A DNA stretch of 64,000 bases, taken from the NCBI GenBank assembly GCA_947499005.1, contig CANMML010000002.1, positions 1-64,000 of the forward strand, written 5' to 3'. Made by a program: the position numbers and the translations under genes. The stretch is from an uncultured Aquimarina sp. (GTDB lineage: Bacteria > Bacteroidota > Bacteroidia > Flavobacteriales > Flavobacteriaceae). How positions within the stretch are numbered: the stretch's first letter is position 1; every line of letters begins with the position of its first letter. The notes beneath the pieces are model-generated. The model worked only from the letters and a program-made list of their open reading frames with translations. It did not search any database and was not told where the DNA came from. Shown here one piece after another: positions 59,501 through 64,000 of this stretch.

Positions 59501-61693
59501 GGTTTTGCCATTGAAGATAAAGAAAAAGAGGCCTTCGAATTGGAAGCTATTGATCCAGGAAAAGCCAGATTTTTAGGTTTAGGAGAATCACCAAAATTTC
59601 TAGTAGAACAGCGTATAGATATTGTTGATGATTTAGAAGAAATGGTCGCGCAGATTGCTCGTTTATGGAATAACAACTGGGCTATAGCAGGAGCTTCAAA
59701 ATTTTTAAATGCTATAGCTAAAGGCACAGATATTTTTATTCAAGTACAAGACATAGCTCTTGAAAAGAAAGCAAATTACTTCCAAGTGTCAAACCCTAAT
59801 ATTATAGGGTCAAAAACGGGTCGCATTGATTTTGATGTAAATAAAGTCATCCCAGCAAATCCAACACCAAGTAATACCGTAGTTGCAGATTTTGCACTCC
59901 CTTATATCTGTTGTTCAGACTGTGCGCCCGTTAATTTTGTATTACCAAGAGAAGAGGTAAGTTTAGCAGTCAATAAACCCCAAATTTGTTTGACTTTAGA
60001 TGATGGGGTATTCCCAATCGCCAATTTTACAGTACAGCCAAAAAAGGGTGAAGTAAAAGCGCTAGTACCTGCTAATATAGTAGAACAAGGAGGTAGCGGA
60101 GTTGTCAAAAATGGAGAGGTGTATGAATTCGATACCGCTACGTTAGATCCTAGTTTATATGGTCGCCCAATTCGCTTTACGGTAAATGATCAGTCTACTT
60201 CGGCGAGTGTAACTGTTTACGAAGCGTTGGATGTGCAAGTATCGATTAAAGACCCTATAGATTATAATGATAAGAAAACAATAGCGCTAGTTACCTTCGA
60301 GGTGACAGGGAATTATAATGCCAATACTAAGTTTATTTGGAACTTTGGTAATGAAAAAGGAGAAGACAAACCCGTCAATAATATTGTAACTCAACGTTAT
60401 GAATTGCAACCAAGAGAGGGGGATGAAAATCCAAATATCTTCCAACCAACATTACAAGTAGCTAATGGCCCGTGTGCTTATCCTGTAACCATACCCGAAC
60501 TTATTTTAGATGAACCAATTCCAGAAGCAAGTTTAACGCTTGGTGCAGTACCGTGTGTTGATCCTAATGATGGCGAAGAAAAAGTGAGTGTTGAAATTGT
60601 TGAAGTACAACCACCAAATGCTACTATTGAGATAAGAACGGTCGATAAAGTAGTTCCTGTAGGGATTCATTTAGCAGGTGATAATTCTGAAATAGTGATT
60701 AATAAAGAATTATTTAGCCTTTATGATACCGATCTCTACTTCTGGGTTGATGGCACTTCATTGAATTCACCAGTATTGGTAATTCCTAATAAAAATAAAA
60801 TAGCCGAATTTGTAGCGAGTAAGTCTATAATTCGCATTCTACCAGGACAACCTGTTTCTGTAGATTTCTTAATTACAAATCTAACTGGTAGGCAAAAAGC
60901 TAGTGGAGATTATAGTTTCCTATGGGATTTTGGAGATGGTAAAACAAGTGAAGAAGTTTTACTAAGTAAAAACTTCGATACCATCCATGATTATAATACA
61001 GAAAAATTAGAAGAAGGAGAACATTCATTTACGGTGTCTTTAATCGTAAAAGGAGGCCCTTGTGAAGAAGCAGTGTATACGGAAACAATTACCATTATTG
61101 TTCAACAGAAACCAGGCAAGCTTTTAGAATGTATTCCAGAGTCTCAAGCATTAATTCAGACGACTCATGACGAAATAAAAAAGAAAACGGAAGAGGGTGA
61201 CGAAGTAAAGACTTTGGTTATAAATCCAACATTAGACCTTTACAAGAAATTAGATCAGCGAGATAATAAGAAAGATTACATCACTTATTTTGAAGGAGAA
61301 CAGAATGGAGCAGTCTTATCGATTTTCTTAGGAGACGAGTTTTTAACTTCAAATAAAGAGGGCTTATTAGACATCACGTTTAATTTGATTATTGACAGGA
61401 ATAAGGAAGGAAAACCTTTTGATGATCTTCGCAAATTTTACCTAGCTCAATTACAAGCTTTTTTCTTGGTGGTACGTTGCCAACGAGAGGATATATATGT
61501 AGAATTTGAAGAAATTATTTTACAAATTGTAGATAAAATAATAGCTCATTTAAAAGAATTCAACTTAAATGAAATTGCGATAGATGAAAAGCAGATTCTG
61601 AAAAAATTCTTTACAATTTATCTAAAATCGGATAGGCTTAACGCCACTTTGAAAAAGAAAATTGCCAACGAAATTATGACACTTTTTTCATAG
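56540..61693 (+). CDS. Giant PKD-domain eCIS-associated protein
   Basis: 1717 residues, no signal peptide. Conserved N-terminal block (about 1-60): SDNQVLTKAQLNQFLDYFDD, RLSRIGLSGVGIVCGFEIKW. A low-complexity Thr/Ser/Asn/Ala linker at about 575-630 separates it from a mixed middle region. Two PKD-type beta-sandwiches near the C-terminus: one at about 1235-1320 (KFIWNFGNEKGE), one at about 1435-1530 (DYSFLWDFGDGKTSEE, HDYNTEKLEEGEHSFTVSLI). A helical C-terminus follows (FKEFNLNEIAIDEKQILKKF type). Located between baseplate and tape-measure genes, so likely part of the particle. PKD domains usually mediate binding, so a fibre, shell or receptor-binding role is possible; not shown. Confidence 0.72.
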   Translation: MSTKLTNITNQYSKFSDNQVLTKAQLNQFLDYFDDQDRLSRIGLSGVGIVCGFEIKWGNPNASKDFITFRNAEVVTKIDAETDGSTEEVSLLRKNQTGQYVEVSQGIAVTTDGDLLKFTRPISDNSDFRELLSKGVKKKFTHYREYDNNDASYPPFYNNKVQVDLLELAEASEVGNDNRYKPLSEIDISKKVVFLYLESYTKKGDLCTALDCDSQGQAQVRQLKMLLLDNDIAQSIAQNDIIYNKHNWYLFLASVAPLKGKRDIITFLDSQATDLDEIKSIYLKLIADENLKDKLRLGINKVFEKFGKLEISAQLFANLWPSDITKVSGDFQYRYDFLKDVIATYTEIRGLLLKINVECCPLINAFPKHIMLGYVTDEVSDVELRHRFYASPIVGQQEVLLKELNSLIERLYDQLTNYQALSSDAVLKITPSKTQTALGEKAIPAYYKVTNNSLIDHWNYELTQQFAASTNIGYYNNDIPNNTSLEYCFEEYDFLRIEGVQGKVYTRALESLQTLKSQYGLNFDIKVLSLATQDTEININDYDCEFRDLRMLLQAWQSEQNCALKAASELLSGFTTNTAGGNVSSTGNTIAANSGATSATSATDNQLSAEDGSSDVASSNDNNAPFDKELANAFNVLERAGLVQSKGDGSTVSTTKDVPSDREIKKAQEVIKETLGVEALEGGNVSKLGALAGQKVAVDVGKGIPLAKGGFGGKVSIPVFSGKTTKEQVEESIVTEDNTLGQILDEFIQVNPVASPVEIAAGVDAQLQPIFATPAWQGKEDVREVLEVSVDILANIYDYTRIVPETLLELDPIKLAAINTSLENVCGLVDTLKEKYDTADLQPQLKNDISILINQLAGVCCSGEKLELLIAEINGRKAKVLENTVFRNFVTKHPGVRHRAGVPIGGTFIMVYQSESTFDEDIIEPITLRIPFKSIPRHKDQAQLVFINPKLSSSITFLSGKIGIDDRFDGLFGNSKIPVDDKRTILDGFAIEDKEKEAFELEAIDPGKARFLGLGESPKFLVEQRIDIVDDLEEMVAQIARLWNNNWAIAGASKFLNAIAKGTDIFIQVQDIALEKKANYFQVSNPNIIGSKTGRIDFDVNKVIPANPTPSNTVVADFALPYICCSDCAPVNFVLPREEVSLAVNKPQICLTLDDGVFPIANFTVQPKKGEVKALVPANIVEQGGSGVVKNGEVYEFDTATLDPSLYGRPIRFTVNDQSTSASVTVYEALDVQVSIKDPIDYNDKKTIALVTFEVTGNYNANTKFIWNFGNEKGEDKPVNNIVTQRYELQPREGDENPNIFQPTLQVANGPCAYPVTIPELILDEPIPEASLTLGAVPCVDPNDGEEKVSVEIVEVQPPNATIEIRTVDKVVPVGIHLAGDNSEIVINKELFSLYDTDLYFWVDGTSLNSPVLVIPNKNKIAEFVASKSIIRILPGQPVSVDFLITNLTGRQKASGDYSFLWDFGDGKTSEEVLLSKNFDTIHDYNTEKLEEGEHSFTVSLIVKGGPCEEAVYTETITIIVQQKPGKLLECIPESQALIQTTHDEIKKKTEEGDEVKTLVINPTLDLYKKLDQRDNKKDYITYFEGEQNGAVLSIFLGDEFLTSNKEGLLDITFNLIIDRNKEGKPFDDLRKFYLAQLQAFFLVVRCQREDIYVEFEEIILQIVDKIIAHLKEFNLNEIAIDEKQILKKFFTIYLKSDRLNATLKKKIANEIMTLFS

Positions 61694-61698
61694 GATAG

Positions 61699-64000
61699 AT
61701 GATTGAAGCACCTGCACATATCATTCATAGTTTGAAATTGGATATCGATACACGATCCAATGAAATCGCCCATCGATTGAAGGGAGAGGTGAGTGATTTT
61801 GTGAATAATGAACTTCAAGAATATCTAGAATCACTATTTACCGATTTAACAAATGATGAGTATCAATCTGTAATTAAAATAGAACAATTAATAATACCCG
61901 TTGAAACCTCAATAGAAGAATTAAAGTCGGTATTAAAAGAGGAAATAGGCAAGGAAATCAAGAATTGCGTCGAGAGGCCTTCGGCAAATGGGGGTGTACA
62001 TAAACAAACCCGTTCGCAAAGTGATGTAGCAGCTTTTTGGGAAGTGGTAGAAAAAGGGACATTGCCATGGTGGAAAGGCGCAAGTAATGGAATATCATTT
62101 TCTGAAGCGTCTTGGTTGAAGTTGATTTCCGAGCCAGCTTTTCAGATAGGTTTTAGTCAACGAATTGAAGATGCTTTTTTTAGAAAACAATTAGTACAGC
62201 AATGTACCAGTAGTGAGTTGCTGGATTTGGTAGATCAATTAGCCGTAATAAAAGCGCTTTTCAATTCACTATCAAGTGATATAAAACAACGAATCGAAAA
62301 GCTAAAAGGCATTGATAAAACGGTGTTTTGGTATTTTCTTTTAGAAGAATATATCCATAATAGGTTGGCGCAGTTTACTACAAATTATATGGGACTGGTA
62401 TTTGCCATAAAATCTGAAATATCGATTCAGCATCCGTTATTTAACTTAGGCTTATTGATTGCAGAAGAGGTTATAGCCCATCGTCCCAAAGATATAACTG
62501 GTATTGAGCATTTGATTTTAGGACAGTTTTCAAAGACTGAATTATTTACAGCCAAAGAAATTCAAGATTTAAATACGGTAAATAATAAAGCTAGTTCTTG
62601 GTTACTTGAAATTCATGAAAAGTTTCATAGAGCACACCATAAAGCATCTTACAATACAATTCATAAAGCTTTTCAAGGAATATCTCAAGAAACATCTGAG
62701 GCGACATCTGAAAAAAGTAAAAATACGTTAGATCATGACTTAACAAAAGCAGCATCTTCAGTATCAGAAATGGACAAGTTGTTAGTATCTAAGCATAATG
62801 AAGGGACACCATTTGAAAATAAAGAAGTAGGAGAAACTTCCAATTCAACACCCTATTTTTTAGATAGTAAAGCCCAAGAACAATCTTCTAAAGAAGAAAG
62901 CCTATTGGGAAATAATGAATCTAAATCTACCGAAAGTGAAATCAATGTTACTAAAAGTGTTGAGGTTTTAGTTTCTGGAACGGCGATTGATGCAATATCT
63001 GAACAAGAGAAAGACGAAGCATCTTTAAAAAATGAAGTCAGTAAAAATGCTTCAATTACAGAAACAAGTTCATTGTCTAAGAAAGACAAGGAAAAATCCT
63101 CGAAATCAAAAGAAGTATTTGTAAAAGAATCGTTTAACTCTAGTGAGGCTGCAACTAATTCTGATGAAGATATTTCTAAATGGACCTCCAGCAAAAATAT
63201 AGAAGCTGACAAAATAGCTGCAAAAGAAACTGAAGATAAAGCATCCTCAAATACAGTTAAAAAAACAGAAATCGGGGCTTTAGGTGATCAATCTAATGTG
63301 GCTACCGATCAAGTATTCAGTGAGCCTAAAGAAACGAAAGAGGATAACGAAAAGGAGTCAAAAGTTGACCAGGAAGCTATAGTAGCTCAAGAAACTATTG
63401 TGTTGCATAAGGGGGAAATTTCGGATCAGCACTTAGATGTAATTTCCAATAAAAATAAAGTAGCGAAAGACGAAATCGGATTCAAACAAGAAGTGGGTGA
63501 ATCGAATGTTTCTGAAGACGGAAAAAACAAAGACAATCAAAAGAAGTCTTTACTTCAAAATACAAATGCTAGAGTTTCCCAAGAGCACGTCGAAGAGAAT
63601 GATATAGCAAGACGTTATCGAGAGTATAAAAAACAACTTGCTGAAGGGTTTAGCAATATTGATCATCAAATTATAGAAACACCATTGAAAGAAGAAGATC
63701 AACAAGCTATTTTATCCAATGCAGGGTTAATATTGATTCATCCATACATAAAAATATTTTTTGATAATTGTGGTTTTTACGATAACGACTCGAAGGAAAT
63801 TGTAGAAAAATCAAAAGCAGTACATGCGCTACATTACATCGCAACGAAGACTGACTGCGATTGGAATGCAAACGTATCATTTGAAAAATTTTTATGTGGA
63901 ATTCCCTTAAATGTTTCAATCCCTAGAGAGGTCGAATTAGATGAAGAGGTAAAAAAACAGTCAGAAGAATTACTTAAGGCCGTTATAGAAAATTGGCCAG
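61699..64000 (+). CDS. Contractile injection system tape measure protein (3' end beyond window)
   Basis: At least 767 codons, open to the window end, ATG at 61699, five bases after the previous stop. N-terminal MIEAPAHIIHSLKLDIDTRS and the motif FWEVVEKGTLPWWKG (about 113-127) are the CIS tape-measure signature. About residues 315-630 form a disordered Ser/Glu/Lys/Asn-rich spacer (ESKSTESEINVTKSVEVLVS type). After it comes the conserved distal block ILSNAGLILIHPYIKIFFDN, VHALHYIATKTDCDW and KFLCGIPLNVSIP (from about 670). It sets tube length in the particle. The rest of the gene is outside the window. Confidence 0.9.
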   Translation, partial: MIEAPAHIIHSLKLDIDTRSNEIAHRLKGEVSDFVNNELQEYLESLFTDLTNDEYQSVIKIEQLIIPVETSIEELKSVLKEEIGKEIKNCVERPSANGGVHKQTRSQSDVAAFWEVVEKGTLPWWKGASNGISFSEASWLKLISEPAFQIGFSQRIEDAFFRKQLVQQCTSSELLDLVDQLAVIKALFNSLSSDIKQRIEKLKGIDKTVFWYFLLEEYIHNRLAQFTTNYMGLVFAIKSEISIQHPLFNLGLLIAEEVIAHRPKDITGIEHLILGQFSKTELFTAKEIQDLNTVNNKASSWLLEIHEKFHRAHHKASYNTIHKAFQGISQETSEATSEKSKNTLDHDLTKAASSVSEMDKLLVSKHNEGTPFENKEVGETSNSTPYFLDSKAQEQSSKEESLLGNNESKSTESEINVTKSVEVLVSGTAIDAISEQEKDEASLKNEVSKNASITETSSLSKKDKEKSSKSKEVFVKESFNSSEAATNSDEDISKWTSSKNIEADKIAAKETEDKASSNTVKKTEIGALGDQSNVATDQVFSEPKETKEDNEKESKVDQEAIVAQETIVLHKGEISDQHLDVISNKNKVAKDEIGFKQEVGESNVSEDGKNKDNQKKSLLQNTNARVSQEHVEENDIARRYREYKKQLAEGFSNIDHQIIETPLKEEDQQAILSNAGLILIHPYIKIFFDNCGFYDNDSKEIVEKSKAVHALHYIATKTDCDWNANVSFEKFLCGIPLNVSIPREVELDEEVKKQSEELLKAVIENWP

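Noticed and set aside
59275-59727. 150-residue minus-strand frame inside the PKD gene
   Set aside because: Antisense shadow of a long, well-supported gene; no family pattern.
62853-63212. 119-residue Ser/Leu-rich minus-strand frame inside the tape-measure gene
   Set aside because: Mirror of the Glu/Lys/Ser-rich plus-strand spacer; low complexity, no start context.
41264-64000. Type VI secretion system or prophage
   Set aside because: No TssJ/L/M, TssB/C pair, capsid, portal, terminase or lysis genes are seen; DUF4255, DUF5908, LysM adaptor and the LPWW tape measure are eCIS families.
1-64000. CRISPR array, tRNA or rRNA genes
   Set aside because: No regularly spaced repeats, cloverleaf with CCA-type end or rRNA core motifs were noticed in the gaps.

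Overview
The window comes from a marine-type member of the Bacteroidota, most likely the family Flavobacteriaceae. The evidence is low GC content, A/T-rich spacers in place of Shine-Dalgarno sites, promoters of the Bacteroidota type (TTTG or TTG, 19-20 bases, TAnnTTTG), a type IX secretion C-terminal sorting domain on a secreted beta-helix protein, a GH16 lipoprotein of the agarase/porphyranase kind, and Bacteroidota-typical families (DUF4254, DUF6341, DUF5777, a DksA relative with a reduced zinc finger).

Left part (1-9 kb): remnants of a transposase and of an M23 peptidase, a LuxR-type regulator, the GH16 lipoprotein, a GT9 glycosyltransferase with DUF4254 and DUF6341 neighbours, and a T9SS cargo gene inserted beside a duplicated DUF6341 3' end. 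Then a nitrilase-family amidase.

Housekeeping part (9-25 kb): ileS with the dksA-like gene and lspA, a single-domain response regulator, and the cell-shape operon mreB-mreC-mreD-mrdA-rodA (read leftward) behind purH. After these come small lipoproteins and hypotheticals, an LD-carboxypeptidase and YraN.

Middle part (25-41 kb): Lys/Glu-rich exported proteins, a PNPOx-like flavoprotein, a TetR-DsrE pair, a 1220-residue metallophosphoesterase fused to an outer-membrane barrel, an HD-domain protein fused to a Pycsar-effector-like (PycTM/DUF5706) membrane domain, and a type II restriction-modification pair. The Eco47II-like nuclease of that pair is broken by one in-frame stop, while the methyltransferase, fused to a MerR-like HTH, is intact. 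A large GAF protein and a cytochrome c / YceI / DUF5777 operon follow.

Right part (41.26-64 kb, continuing past the window): one rightward operon for an extracellular contractile injection system (eCIS), a phage-tail-like device of the AlgoCIS/PVC/Afp lineage. In order it encodes a DUF4255 tube/sheath terminator, an unknown protein, a sheath with an inserted domain of about 210 residues, two tube proteins, DUF5908, a LysM tube/baseplate adaptor, a VgrG-like spike, a PAAR tip, a gp25 wedge, two large baseplate-wedge proteins, a 1717-residue PKD-containing protein, and a tape-measure protein cut by the window end. The AAA+ ATPase and any effector genes are not in the window. Three consecutive spike-complex genes (LysM, VgrG, PAAR) are each preceded by the same two-hairpin leader. 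One of its hairpins shows a paired base change and the other directly abuts the start codon. This is the least-explained signal in the window.
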